The notes beneath the pieces were generated by a model that had not been told where the DNA came from, made no database searches, and saw only the letters and a list, made by a program, of their open reading frames with translations. From Clostridiales bacterium (GTDB lineage Bacteria; Bacillota; Clostridia; Peptostreptococcales; Anaerovoracaceae), in the NCBI GenBank assembly GCA_012513435.1, contig JAAZCE010000040.1, positions 211,543 to 275,542 of the forward strand: DNA of 64,000 bases, written 5' to 3'. This document shows positions 7,856 to 16,587 of this stretch, piece after piece; position 1 is the stretch's first letter, and every line of letters begins with the position of its first letter. The position numbers were made by a program, and so were the translations under genes.

Positions 7856-9424
7856 TTAATGAAATCTAAAATACACATTGATTTCTCTATCTGCACCGAT
7901 GTCAATTTTCTCGATAAGCTCCTCAATAACATCCCTGTTTAACTCTTGAATATCCATATAATTTCTAAATTGTTTAACCCACTGCAAAACAGGGCTTTTT
8001 CGTTTTTCTTCTGCGGTTTCCTGTTCTCTCTTCTTTTCATCAAGTTGCTTTTTTAAGCTGGCTTCCCTGCCTTCGTACTTCTTCTTAAAAGAAAGGTATT
8101 CTTCTTTAGAAAGAAGTTCATCTACAAAATCCTCATAAAGTCGTTCTTTATACTCCTTCGTTTTCTGCAGCTGTGCTTCCAGTTCTTGAAGTTGTAAGTC
8201 CAAGTCTCTTTTAGTCTCCCTTATTTCTACCATCCTCAGTTGTTCTATGTCTTCCTCTTTTAAAAGACGTTTGCCTTCTTTTCGGATGGCTTCGATAACA
8301 AGTGCTTTCAGTACGGCTTCGGAAATCTTGTGACTGCTGCAAATGATATTGCCATGAGCTTTATATGTCTTGCATATGTAAATCGTCTCTCGGGGGGTTT
8401 TCTTACCTCGCGAATAGCTCTTTGTCATGGCTTTGCCACAATCAGCACAAAAAAGCTTCTTCCAAAAGAGAGTTTTGTTTGCTGTTGAATCTACAGGTAC
8501 TGTCTTCATATGCCTCATTTCCTGCGCCATATCAAAAACCTTCTCGTCCACAATTGACTCATGGGTGTTTTCTACCTTTATCCATTCTTTCTGGGGCAGG
8601 CGCTTTTTATACTTTGACTTATAGGAAATCTTACAGCATTTGTTTTGTATGGTATGTCCCAAATAAACTTCATTCTGCAGAATGTCCGAGACTGTCTGAA
8701 ATGTCCATGGCCTAGATTCTTTTATCTCATGTGCATTATGATACTTCAATCCTAAGATTTTTCTCTTATATACGCTTGGCCGTAGCACATTTTCAACCGT
8801 TAATATTTTTGCAATCTTGGCTTTACCGAATCCTGATAGATATAAAGAGTATATCCGCCTTACTATTTCAGCTGCATACGGATCAACTATCAAATGATGA
8901 TTATCTTCGGGGTCTTTTAGATATCCATATGGCGGTGATGATGCCAAATACTCCCCATTGATCTGCTTTATACGATAGCTTGCCTTCACGCTCTCTGAAA
9001 GATCCTGGCAATACCATTCGTTGACAAGGCCGTTTATCTGCCTTGCTTTCTTATTCCCCTTAACCGAAGTGTCCACATTGTCCACAACTCCGATAAAGCG
9101 TATACCCCATTGAATAAACTCATTATGCAGATACTTTTCCAAATGCTCAATGTTTCTCGTAAATCTAGCTTGAGTCTTGGCTATTATGATTTCAAAACAT
9201 CCTTCTTTTGCATTCTCGATTAGTCGCTCGAATCCGGGGCGGTCCTCATAGAGCCCGCTGTAATCATCATCCCGATACACTCTTACTACATTAAAATCAT
9301 GTTCCTTCGCATATTGCATCAGCATGGCTTCTTGGTTTTTGATGGATTGGCTGAATTTATCTTGCCCGCCTTTATCTATGTCTTCCTTTGACAGCCTACA
9401 ATAAATAGCAGTCCTACATTTCAT
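7856..9424 (-). CDS. Large serine recombinase (site-specific integrase/excisionase)
   Basis: This 522-residue protein starts with a resolvase catalytic domain. The nucleophile is Ser12 in YCRLS, followed by YRDDDYSG and the arginine-bearing KTQARFTRN stretch. A Recombinase domain follows (ASSPPYGYLKDP, WTFQTVSDILQNEVYLGHT). Next comes a zinc beta-ribbon with FCADCGKAM and a second cysteine group (YICKTYK to IICSSH). Then a long coiled coil spans about residues 390-490. This is the architecture of TndX/TnpX-type integrases of Clostridia. A longer start at 9460 is open, but the ATG at 9424 has GGAGG just upstream. The stop lies about 75 bases from the left att site, as is usual for integrases. 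It very likely drives excision and integration of this element. Confidence 0.93.
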   Translation of the reverse strand: MKCRTAIYCRLSKEDIDKGGQDKFSQSIKNQEAMLMQYAKEHDFNVVRVYRDDDYSGLYEDRPGFERLIENAKEGCFEIIIAKTQARFTRNIEHLEKYLHNEFIQWGIRFIGVVDNVDTSVKGNKKARQINGLVNEWYCQDLSESVKASYRIKQINGEYLASSPPYGYLKDPEDNHHLIVDPYAAEIVRRIYSLYLSGFGKAKIAKILTVENVLRPSVYKRKILGLKYHNAHEIKESRPWTFQTVSDILQNEVYLGHTIQNKCCKISYKSKYKKRLPQKEWIKVENTHESIVDEKVFDMAQEMRHMKTVPVDSTANKTLFWKKLFCADCGKAMTKSYSRGKKTPRETIYICKTYKAHGNIICSSHKISEAVLKALVIEAIRKEGKRLLKEEDIEQLRMVEIRETKRDLDLQLQELEAQLQKTKEYKERLYEDFVDELLSKEEYLSFKKKYEGREASLKKQLDEKKREQETAEEKRKSPVLQWVKQFRNYMDIQELNRDVIEELIEKIDIGADREINVYFRFH

Positions 9425-9487
9425 TTTACCTCCGTTCCCGGTATTATAATTCCAGTGCAATTATATCACCAATTCACTTCGGTTCCT

Positions 9488-9616
9488 TCATAGGACTGCA
9501 GATTTTACAAGCAAACGTCTGATCACATTTACCATGCATTCGACCAAACTTTTATCACCGTACTTAATATTCACCTTGTATTCTTCTAGGCTAACCTGTA
9601 TCTTATCTTTATCCAT
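9488..9616 (-). CDS. Small ORF upstream of the recombinase
   Basis: This encodes 42 residues (MDKDKIQVSLEEYKVNIKYG onward, ending LLVKSAVL). A longer frame opens at 9691, but the ATG at 9616 has AGGGG ten bases upstream and gives a coherent small protein. Small ORFs of this kind, with a strand pattern followed by a helix, are often found beside serine recombinases on Clostridial elements. I know of no demonstrated function. An accessory role in recombination is only a guess. It ends 63 bases before the recombinase ATG and is probably co-transcribed with it. Confidence 0.5.
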   Translation of the reverse strand: MDKDKIQVSLEEYKVNIKYGDKSLVECMVNVIRRLLVKSAVL

Positions 9617-10176
9617 AATGTCTATGCCCCTTTCTGCCCAACTATTACAATGTATTAAGCAACAAGTATTTATATTCTGATAAACACCCATACTCTTAAT
9701 ACGTTAGGAGTCAGCAAAAATTCGAAGGCACACGGACACTACACCGTAAATTCACAAGTTACTCAAAATTGCAGACATCGTAAACGGTAAACCATTGAAT
9801 TAAAACATCTTAACTACGAACAATTTGGATAGCTTATGAAGGGATTCACTATAGAGCCGGCAATAAAAAAGATAAAGCCGCCTGAAAGCATACTTTAGTA
9901 TTTTATCAAACGCTTGAAATTTCAATGCTTTTACAATAACTAATTATTAAAAAACACTTTTTTTGTTCCTAAAAATGTAGTACAATATATATTCGGACAG
10001 TAAAAATGTCTGGACGGAATTTACATATAAAATAGACGGTGAAAATTATAGTGTTCAAAGCGCGGGACATTTGTATTGGATAAAAACAAGATCAACAGTA
10101 GAATTGAGAGTATGATACTAAAGCATTTTATTATTGTATCAAGAACAAAAATCATTATCACAGGAGGTCCTTCGGA
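9617..10176. other. Gene-poor gap inside the element
   Basis: No convincing coding sequence lies in these 560 bases. A plus-strand promoter-like pair TTGTTC and TATATA (17-base spacer, about 9964-9992) is followed by a dyad GACA-N7-TGTC at 9996-10010. From there an open stretch of about 45 codons (TTG at 10074) runs into the end of the permease gene on the other strand. This could be a decayed regulator gene or an antisense transcript. The minus-strand recombinase operon promoter should also lie here, but no clear one was found. Confidence 0.4.
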
Positions 10177-11880
10177 TCAAAGCTCATTTATACATTTCTC
10201 CGCAATTTTATAAAACCACTGATGAGCAAATGCCGTTAAAACAACCGCTGCCACCAGCACCACACCTACTACTAGTATCAACATAGTCCCGAAAGCCATA
10301 TGCAGCAACGCACCTATTCCAATCAATACTACTACATAAAGCACAGGTCCCACGAGGCTGACCAGCAAATGGTTGTTTGTCGCTGCAGCATACTCTGTCT
10401 CCCAGTTCAACATAGGATCCTTGCAATCCAGGTACAACTGCAGATCATTTCCAAATATAATCACGGCTACAGAAAGCACAAGACTGGCCGGAATCAGTAG
10501 CACACTAATAGAAATGTTCAAGCACACATAATCCATCGCAATCAAAAACGGAAGTGCACCTGCCAGTGCAAGATAAAGGCCAATGCGCGATTTTACCGAG
10601 AGCTGGGTTTTCATAGCTACCGGCATCGTTTTCATGTACATGAAGCCACTTCCCTCCCGGGAAATACAGGTGGCGGTCACATGGGTAAATGCTACAGCCA
10701 ATGCAGAGATGATGAGAATCAATCCAAGAGCTCCATACCAGACGTACGCCTCCATTCCCCCCAGATTTTCCTGCTTCAGCACTTCTATTTCTGGATATAT
10801 CTGAATCATCACAAACACACAGATCCCAGCAAACAGCACAATCAGAATAAGTGAGATCAGCACCTCCTGTAAAAAGAAAACAGGTGTGCGAAACAATAGT
10901 TGGCGTTCCCTTCTTGCACAGGCACTCCGCACCGAGCGTCCTGCGCTACTGTAACGCCGGATAGATGCCTCATCTGCACTCTTTTGTCTGCTTCTATGGG
11001 AGGATCTCCGAAGAATAGCTTTCAAGAACAGTTTTTCTGCAACACACGCATATACAAGAACAAGGAGCAGTACCACTACCACTAAAAGGAGCAGATAGAA
11101 TCCCCCTCCTTTTTCCATCCCCAGCACTGCCAGAAAAATAGTGGGAAAAACGCATTCCAGCGAATAAATGGTGCCACTTAACCCTTTCAGTGCAGCCTCA
11201 ATGCCGCCGCTCGCCTGGACACCGCTCTGGATAAAATTAAAGCCCATAGGAACAAGTAGCATGAGTAGCATAAAAATCAGCGTAACCGTCGAAGCTCTAG
11301 ACTCTTTGCTTTTACCGATTCCTATAAACTGCATAAGTAGAAGTGAGATCAGCACCACATAAAAAATAGGTGTAACCGGTATCAGCAGTGGTACGATTAC
11401 AGCAGCTATCATAGAAACGAAAGATCCACCCTCACTGATCTGAGCCGCCAGCAGGACAGGAACACCAATCAAAACCATAGGAATCGCACAGCTTATGTAA
11501 ATGATCAGCACCTTGGCAATAGCGATTATCCCCGGATGAACCGGCATATAAATCAGCGATTCATTATCTTCACTCAAAAAAAACAAGGCCAACGCTTTTT
11601 GGGTAGCTAGAAACAAGCAGATAGTCGTCAGTGCCACACAGACACCCGCATATGCCAGTGAATCCAGCCCATCCGCCACAACTCCAGTAAATATACCAAG
11701 ACTGAATCTTCCCACAAGGAACATAATCACTCCCATCACCATGACCACGCCTACTTGCTGCAAAGCCTTCTGTCCCCTGGACAAATTCGAATCTACCACA
11801 GCTGAACTCATGCCCATGCTGGTAAACATGCTTCCATTACATTTGCGCAAAGTGCGCTCTAATAAAAATAATTCACGCAT
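10177..11880 (-). CDS. ABC transporter permease (exporter type), element cargo
   Basis: This 567-residue membrane protein has about 12 hydrophobic segments, including MVMGVIMFLVGRF near residue 50, ILIVLFAGICVFVMIQIYP in the middle and several in the last 150 residues. A basic cytoplasmic stretch (RRSSHRSRQKS, about residues 290-330) separates two membrane halves. No close named family is recognised beyond large ABC-2-like permeases paired with single ATPases in Firmicutes. The start codon overlaps the ATPase stop by eight bases (ATGCGTGA), so the two are coupled. The substrate is unknown. Peptide or antibiotic export is typical of such pairs but is only an inference. Confidence 0.8.
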   Translation of the reverse strand: MRELFLLERTLRKCNGSMFTSMGMSSAVVDSNLSRGQKALQQVGVVMVMGVIMFLVGRFSLGIFTGVVADGLDSLAYAGVCVALTTICLFLATQKALALFFLSEDNESLIYMPVHPGIIAIAKVLIIYISCAIPMVLIGVPVLLAAQISEGGSFVSMIAAVIVPLLIPVTPIFYVVLISLLLMQFIGIGKSKESRASTVTLIFMLLMLLVPMGFNFIQSGVQASGGIEAALKGLSGTIYSLECVFPTIFLAVLGMEKGGGFYLLLLVVVVLLLVLVYACVAEKLFLKAILRRSSHRSRQKSADEASIRRYSSAGRSVRSACARRERQLLFRTPVFFLQEVLISLILIVLFAGICVFVMIQIYPEIEVLKQENLGGMEAYVWYGALGLILIISALAVAFTHVTATCISREGSGFMYMKTMPVAMKTQLSVKSRIGLYLALAGALPFLIAMDYVCLNISISVLLIPASLVLSVAVIIFGNDLQLYLDCKDPMLNWETEYAAATNNHLLVSLVGPVLYVVVLIGIGALLHMAFGTMLILVVGVVLVAAVVLTAFAHQWFYKIAEKCINEL

Positions 11881-12601
11881 CCTTGGTCATCTCCATAAAT
11901 ATAGACTCCAGCGACATATCGCTGGGATAATGGTCCTTCAGTTCATCCATAGTTCCTGCAAAAATCATATGTCCCGACACAATAATGCCGACATGGTCAC
12001 ACAGCTTCTCTGCCACCTCTAATACATGGGTGGAAAACAGAACCGAATTGCCTGCTGCCGCATGTTCCCGCATCATTTCCTTCAGAGCGAATGCTGCATT
12101 TGGATCCAGACCCACCATAGGTTCATCCAGTATCCATATGGAAGGATTATGTACCAGTGCTCCCATTACCATGACCTTCTGGCGCATACCATGTGAAAAC
12201 TCCATAATAGGCCGCTCCAATACCTCCATGATACCAAATCTTTTCGCCATGTCCGTGATCCGATGGTTGCGGTCCGCCTCAGACACCTGATAAATGTCTG
12301 CGATAAAATTCAGGTATTCAATAGCTTTCAACCGCAGGAAATTATCCGGCGTGTCCGATACATAAGCAAACTGTTGCTTCGCCTCCAATGGCTTTTTGGT
12401 AATATCCAATCCGTTCAACTCCACGAATCCACTGTCCGGTAAAACAAGCCCCGTCATCATCTTGATAGTCGTAGACTTGCCTGCTCCGTTCGGTCCGATA
12501 AACCCAACAATCTCCCCATCCTTAATCTCCCAGGTAAGATCATCTACCGCTTTATTTTGACCATTGGCATATGATTTGGTCAGATTATTTAGTTTTATCA
12601 A
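11873..12601 (-). CDS. ABC transporter ATP-binding protein, element cargo
   Basis: This 242-residue nucleotide-binding subunit has Walker A GPNGAGKST near residue 37, the signature FSHGMRQKV (an FSHGM variant of LSGGQ), Walker B IWILDEP and the H-loop STHVLE. The FSHGM signature is typical of exporter ATPases of the BcrA/YtrB type. It pairs with the permease whose start overlaps its stop. The upstream membrane protein gene is 34 bases away on the same strand. No GntR-type regulator, which often heads such operons, is present. Confidence 0.92.
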   Translation of the reverse strand: MIKLNNLTKSYANGQNKAVDDLTWEIKDGEIVGFIGPNGAGKSTTIKMMTGLVLPDSGFVELNGLDITKKPLEAKQQFAYVSDTPDNFLRLKAIEYLNFIADIYQVSEADRNHRITDMAKRFGIMEVLERPIMEFSHGMRQKVMVMGALVHNPSIWILDEPMVGLDPNAAFALKEMMREHAAAGNSVLFSTHVLEVAEKLCDHVGIIVSGHMIFAGTMDELKDHYPSDMSLESIFMEMTKDA

Positions 12602-12635
12602 TGTCTTCCCCCTGTTATCTTATTTTCCAGGATCT

Positions 12636-12953
12636 TTATTTGATCTTCTTTAAAAATATTTTGTTAAACACAAGTCCAAGGATAATCCCTACGACCATGA
12701 GTACTATCCCTACCGGGGTAAACCAGTCTGGAACATTACTGCCAGCTGCTGCAAATGTTCTAGTGTCAAACAATATACAACCTCCACCCATTGCAATAGA
12801 AGCAACTCCCATGGGGCGAATCCATGCCTTCATAGACTCCGGCGTATATTTCCCTGTCATAGACATTGCATAAGGGAACATAACCCCCAGTAAATTCAAC
12901 GCCCCCTCCACTACTAATATAATACCAATTATATTGACTGCTCCAAATGACAT
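12636..12953 (-). CDS. Small integral membrane protein, element cargo
   Basis: This 105-residue protein has three hydrophobic segments (about residues 5-28, 48-66 and 76-100) and a short basic tail (KKIK). I do not recognise a named family. It is the first gene of the operon with the ABC transporter, so it may be an accessory subunit. Its start lies about 190 bases from the right att core, and the promoter of the cargo operon should be in that gap. Confidence 0.6.
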   Translation of the reverse strand: MSFGAVNIIGIILVVEGALNLLGVMFPYAMSMTGKYTPESMKAWIRPMGVASIAMGGGCILFDTRTFAAAGSNVPDWFTPVGIVLMVVGIILGLVFNKIFLKKIK

Positions 12954-13095
12954 TTCTTAAATTCTCCTTTTTGTTTTTATAATATCATATGGATATGTTT
13001 TATACCATAATTTTTTCCACAAATCCCGCAGCCTTTATGACTATCAGAAAACAAGGAAAGCCAATAAAAGCCCCTTCTCTAAAAATATTATTCTA

Positions 13096-13632
13096 CTATT
13101 TTATTTCATATTGATTATGTTCCCAAACTGCCTGATTCTTATGTGCCACGCAGCCGTCATTGGCGCTTACCATTATTACGCCCTTCAAGAGCTCTTCCAC
13201 CGTATGCTTTTCTCCCGGCTCCATGTACATCTGGCTTCCGCCCATGCCTGCCGCCCTTTCGGATATGACCACCTTATCATTCAGCTTTATCTTTTCCGAA
13301 TCAACACCTTCAAGTATAAGAAGCAAAGTCATTACCTTGGTTACGGATGCAGGAGGCAAATGCTTATAGGGCTCACTTTCGTACAACACATCGCCACTTG
13401 CTCCATCTATCAAGACAGCCGATTTCGCCTCTATCTTCAAATCCTCACTGCTCTGGCCGTCTGCTTGAGCTACAGATACCGTACTGGAAACCGTATCGGA
13501 TTCATCTGTTATGGTGATGCTTCGTTTTTCCGGGGTAAACTTCTCAAGACCCATGAAACTACACACCATAACAACGCAGGCAACTGCACACAGGCAGCAT
13601 ATTTTCTTCCATCCTCTAAGCTTTTTTTTCAC
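13096..13632 (-). CDS. D-alanyl-D-alanine carboxypeptidase (DacF-like), N-terminal part separated by an insertion
   Basis: Residues 1-163 are host sequence; the last 15 codons before the stop at 13096 are read from the element. A basic N-terminus and hydrophobic segment (about residues 10-28) form a signal peptide or anchor. The peptidase S11 motifs SxxK (Ser96-Val-Thr-Lys99) and SxN (Ser156-Ala-Asn158) are intact. The KTG motif is missing because it lies in the other fragment at 6997-7821. The sequence breaks after GCVA, exactly at the 9-bp core. The truncated product could still be made and exported but should lack activity. Excision would restore the 420-residue enzyme. Confidence 0.85.
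   Translation of the reverse strand: MKKKLRGWKKICCLCAVACVVMVCSFMGLEKFTPEKRSITITDESDTVSSTVSVAQADGQSSEDLKIEAKSAVLIDGASGDVLYESEPYKHLPPASVTKVMTLLLILEGVDSEKIKLNDKVVISERAAGMGGSQMYMEPGEKHTVEELLKGVIMVSANDGCVAHKNQAVWEHNQYEIK
13145..13153. other. att core, right junction of the element
   Basis: GCCACGCAG matches 7772-7780. Element DNA (ATTCTTATGT) lies to the left and dacF-like N-terminal coding sequence to the right. Confidence 0.8.
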
Positions 13633-13738
13633 AAAAAAACCTCCTCTCCACTTAAATATATGCGTATCTTTAAGTAAAAAGAAGGTTCTGTTATATTTTA
13701 CATATTTTAAAGTAGACTACAGCATCATTCCCAATAAT

Positions 13739-14254
13739 CTATACAGTCAATATATGATGTACCAAATCCACGATCATAATAACTAAGAATACCCCTGCAA
13801 TTATGTTTGCTGTTTTAGCTTTCATACAATACATGCACTTTTCTACAAAGGGTTCGATGAAATATATAAGTGCAATGCCCCCTATGGCAAAGGTCAATAC
13901 AGACCTAAGGCATACGAAGCCTCCGATGTTCATAAACAAGCCTGTATAATCCCACATTCTCTTATGCCATACCTGCATGATAAACGCTCCTGTACCCCAT
14001 TCAAGTATACCTGTTAGAAGCATCCCGAAAACAAATACCAACGGCGGCCACTGCTTAAGCCATTTCAGTGCTAAAATCATCACAACCGCACCTATTCCGT
14101 ATATGGGAAGCCACGGGCCCGTCATAAATCCCCTATCAACAATATGTCCCTCCTGAAAATAATAAAATATTTCTTCATATATCCATCCTATTATACTTCC
14201 TATCACAAATATTAAAAAAATCGTTTCTGTCCGTTTCAGCTTGCCTAGTTCCAT
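13739..14254 (-). CDS. Putative membrane protein of the CmpB/ABC type IV family
   Basis: This 171-residue protein has four to five membrane segments and the family pattern SIIGWIYEEIFY, RGFMTGPWLPIYGIG and LEWGTGAF, as in PF06541 (putative ABC-transporter type IV). The function is unknown despite the family name. A TTG start at 14266 is possible, but the ATG at 14254 has GGAGG five bases upstream. It follows the small K+ channel gene by about 50 bases and may share its transcript. Confidence 0.75.
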   Translation of the reverse strand: MELGKLKRTETIFLIFVIGSIIGWIYEEIFYYFQEGHIVDRGFMTGPWLPIYGIGAVVMILALKWLKQWPPLVFVFGMLLTGILEWGTGAFIMQVWHKRMWDYTGLFMNIGGFVCLRSVLTFAIGGIALIYFIEPFVEKCMYCMKAKTANIIAGVFLVIMIVDLVHHILTV

Positions 14255-14306
14255 TAATTCCTCCAAGTTTTTCTGTTTCTATCGTTTTATTTACCTATAG
14301 TACTTG

Positions 14307-14720
14307 CTATATTATTTTCTTTATTCTTTTTGAAATTTCGTCAAGCTCCTCTTTAGAAAGCTCAGGGAGCCTTTCAAGTTTGTCTAAAAATATAGTCACG
14401 CTCTCCTGTTCTCTCCTATGTATCACTTCCATATAGTAGCTCACTATAACTCCCGGCAAAATAGCTACCAGTAGTATTTCATGAAGAACCATGTATACGG
14501 TCAGTACCCTTCCTATTACAGTTACCGCCGCAAAATCTCCAAAGCCTATGGTGGTGCAAGCTACGAAGGTATACCATAACCCATCGCCGTAGGTTGATAT
14601 CCCCGGCTCTATCAAAGTTATGACCAGAGCCACTATAAACAGATTGACAATGAAGGCGTAAATGATCTTGTCAGCATTTACCCTCCTTAAGATTTTCCAA
14701 AAGAGCCTAAATTTTTTCAT
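14307..14720 (-). CDS. Small two-TM potassium channel
   Basis: This 137-residue protein has two membrane helices (about residues 18-38 and 68-95) around a pore loop with the selectivity filter TTIGFGDF. That is the Ion_trans_2 layout of a minimal K+ channel. No RCK or TrkA_C regulatory domain is attached; the C-terminus is a short charged helix. It starts two bases after the stop of the DUF2238-like membrane protein, so the two are in one operon. A role in K+ flux or membrane potential is inferred from the filter. Confidence 0.85.
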   Translation of the reverse strand: MKKFRLFWKILRRVNADKIIYAFIVNLFIVALVITLIEPGISTYGDGLWYTFVACTTIGFGDFAAVTVIGRVLTVYMVLHEILLVAILPGVIVSYYMEVIHRREQESVTIFLDKLERLPELSKEELDEISKRIKKII

Positions 14721-14722
14721 GT

Positions 14723-15505
14723 TTATTGTTCGCTTTCTCTTTTATTCTTTGTAGATGTTGGTATGAATTTGGAAGCTATGCCTTTCCCTCTGTTTTTTAT
14801 GTATATAAGTCCCAAAATCGAGAAGACCATTGCCCCTATAAAGTTTACAAAAAGGTCATGCATCGTGTCATATAGTCCGATGTCAAGGTATTTATCCCAG
14901 GTCATATTGTTTACCGTAACATTTGTCACGTCAATTGATACGGGTACGTTCAGACCATCCGGATTTATAGCTACCGAATTAAATGCCGCCAGCCATGTGT
15001 CCTTCTGCATATCCTTGCCAAAAAACATATCCATTGAACACTCAAAAAACTCCCATAATACACCTATAGTCATGGAGAAACAGAATGCCACCAAGGCTAC
15101 AAAGGCAGGAGATAAGTTGAAGCTCACCCTTTCATGCCTGTTTAGAATATCAATCATAGCGAATCCGATTGCCGCCGCTAAGAATCCGTTCATAGTGTGA
15201 AGCATATCATCCCATCTTGGGAACATCACATAGAAGCCGTGTATCTCCCCTAGAATCTCTGCAGCAAATATAAACAAGAGAATTATTACCTCAAGTGCTG
15301 TCGGAAGATTGATTTTCATCTCTCTTGAGAGTATAGACGGCATCATGAAGAGTATAAGAGTCAGACCGCAGGTCATGACATTGTGCCAGTTATGGTTAAA
15401 AATCTGGGCTATAAGCACCATAACCACTAACACTCTTAGGATAATATAGACCAATACCTTTGCTTTACTTCTTTGTTCTCTTGATTCGCTTCCTTTTTCC
15501 TTCAT
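14723..15505 (-). CDS. DUF2238/YjdF-like multi-pass membrane protein
   Basis: This 260-residue protein has six or seven membrane segments and the conserved acidic/histidine motifs PRWDDMLHTMNGFL, GVLWEFFE and DTMHDL, which resemble the DUF2238 (YjdF) family. The clustered His, Asp and Glu in membrane segments suggest a metal site, but no function is known. The ATG at 15505 overlaps the stop of the upstream BMP gene (ATGA), so translation is coupled. A TTG start at 15523 is less likely. Confidence 0.65.
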   Translation of the reverse strand: MKEKGSESREQRSKAKVLVYIILRVLVVMVLIAQIFNHNWHNVMTCGLTLILFMMPSILSREMKINLPTALEVIILLFIFAAEILGEIHGFYVMFPRWDDMLHTMNGFLAAAIGFAMIDILNRHERVSFNLSPAFVALVAFCFSMTIGVLWEFFECSMDMFFGKDMQKDTWLAAFNSVAINPDGLNVPVSIDVTNVTVNNMTWDKYLDIGLYDTMHDLFVNFIGAMVFSILGLIYIKNRGKGIASKFIPTSTKNKRESEQ

Positions 15506-16575
15506 TGAACCACCGTTATCCAATCCCCTGTAATATCAGTAATAGCTTTTACTTCTGTATCCTTTTTAAGCTCTATCTCTCCCTTTTTTAATTTCTTAAA
15601 TATCTTCTTGTAATCTTCTTCTGTAAATTTTTTAAATCCGGCATTTTCCATTTCCAACGCTACGCCCTTATTCTTGGCCGTATAATTAAAGGCGATGCCC
15701 CCTACGAACATATCGTTCCCATATTCCTTGAGAACGGTGCTCACAGCGTTGGCAATGCCCTTCTTTGCTGACGTAATGACAGTATCGGACATTCCGCTCT
15801 GGTCAACGTCTACTCCGATTGTCTTGCCGCCCTTATCCTCAGCAGCCCTCATAACCGATTTCCCCATAGCTCCGCCGCAAGCAAATATTACCTTAGTACC
15901 TTCCTTGTACCATGATTCTGCAAGATTTCTCACTTCCTTGGACTCTTCAAAGGTATCTGTGTACGCGTATCTCAGCTCTATCTTCTGTTCTTCCTCCCCA
16001 CAAGCGTATGCGGCACCCTGTACGAAGCCGTAGCCGTATCGCTTTACAGGAGGTATCTGCTGACCGCCCATAAATCCCAGCTTCTTATAGCCATCCTTAA
16101 CGGCAGCATAGCCTGCCAAAAATCCCGCTTCTTCCTCTGCGAATATGACTGCAATTGTATTTTCCGCAGTAGAATACACGTTGTTTTCATCATGAGGCAC
16201 TCCGTCGATTAAAAGGAAGTCAACCTTAGGATATGTGGTCTGGGCTGCGAAAACAGCCGTTTCAAAGGAGCTCCCCGAAACTACTATGAGCTTTGCGTCC
16301 TTCTTTACAGCCTTGTCTATAAGCTTTAAATAACTTTCCTTCTCGCCCTTCTTGGCTGTATAGTAGGTACATGTTCTATCTGTTTCACCTGAAAATTCTT
16401 CTATTTTCTCCCAGGCAGTTTGATTGAAGGAACCGTCATCAACGCCTGATTCATCGACTATCATTGCAATTTCAGACTTGCTGTCGCTGGTACTGTTATT
16501 CTTGTTCCCGCCACATGATACAAATGTTCCCATCATCAGTATCACTGTTATTAGCAGAGCTGCTATTCGTTTCAT
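15502..16575 (-). CDS. BMP-family lipoprotein (nucleoside-binding ABC substrate-binding protein)
   Basis: This 357-residue protein starts with a lipoprotein signal ending in GTFVSC, so it should be anchored at the membrane by Cys21. The body is a BMP/PnrA fold: IVDESGVDDGSFNQTAWE at the start, a middle GFMGGQQIPPVKRYGYGFVQG, and a DVDQSG stretch near the ligand site. Such proteins bind purine nucleosides. The gene lies 12 bases downstream of deoB, which fits nucleoside uptake and use of the ribose phosphate. No ABC permease or ATPase genes of this system are nearby, so partners must be elsewhere. Confidence 0.88.
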   Translation of the reverse strand: MKRIAALLITVILMMGTFVSCGGNKNNSTSDSKSEIAMIVDESGVDDGSFNQTAWEKIEEFSGETDRTCTYYTAKKGEKESYLKLIDKAVKKDAKLIVVSGSSFETAVFAAQTTYPKVDFLLIDGVPHDENNVYSTAENTIAVIFAEEEAGFLAGYAAVKDGYKKLGFMGGQQIPPVKRYGYGFVQGAAYACGEEEQKIELRYAYTDTFEESKEVRNLAESWYKEGTKVIFACGGAMGKSVMRAAEDKGGKTIGVDVDQSGMSDTVITSAKKGIANAVSTVLKEYGNDMFVGGIAFNYTAKNKGVALEMENAGFKKFTEEDYKKIFKKLKKGEIELKKDTEVKAITDITGDWITVVQ

Positions 16576-16587
16576 ACATATCCTCCA

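Larger units (their letters stand above)
7772..13153 (-). mobile_element. 5.4-kb serine-recombinase element inserted in a dacF-like gene
   Basis: The element lies between two copies of a 9-bp core (GCCACGCAG on the plus strand) at 7772-7780 and 13145-13153. Removing one copy and the 5,364 bases between them leaves a continuous 1,263-base reading frame. Cargo from left to right is a large serine recombinase, a 42-codon ORF, about 560 bases without a clear gene, an ABC permease, its ATPase, and a 105-residue membrane protein, all on the minus strand. No conjugation or relaxase gene is present. The short core without longer direct repeats fits large serine recombinase chemistry and not transposition with a target duplication by a DDE enzyme. 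Confidence 0.85.
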
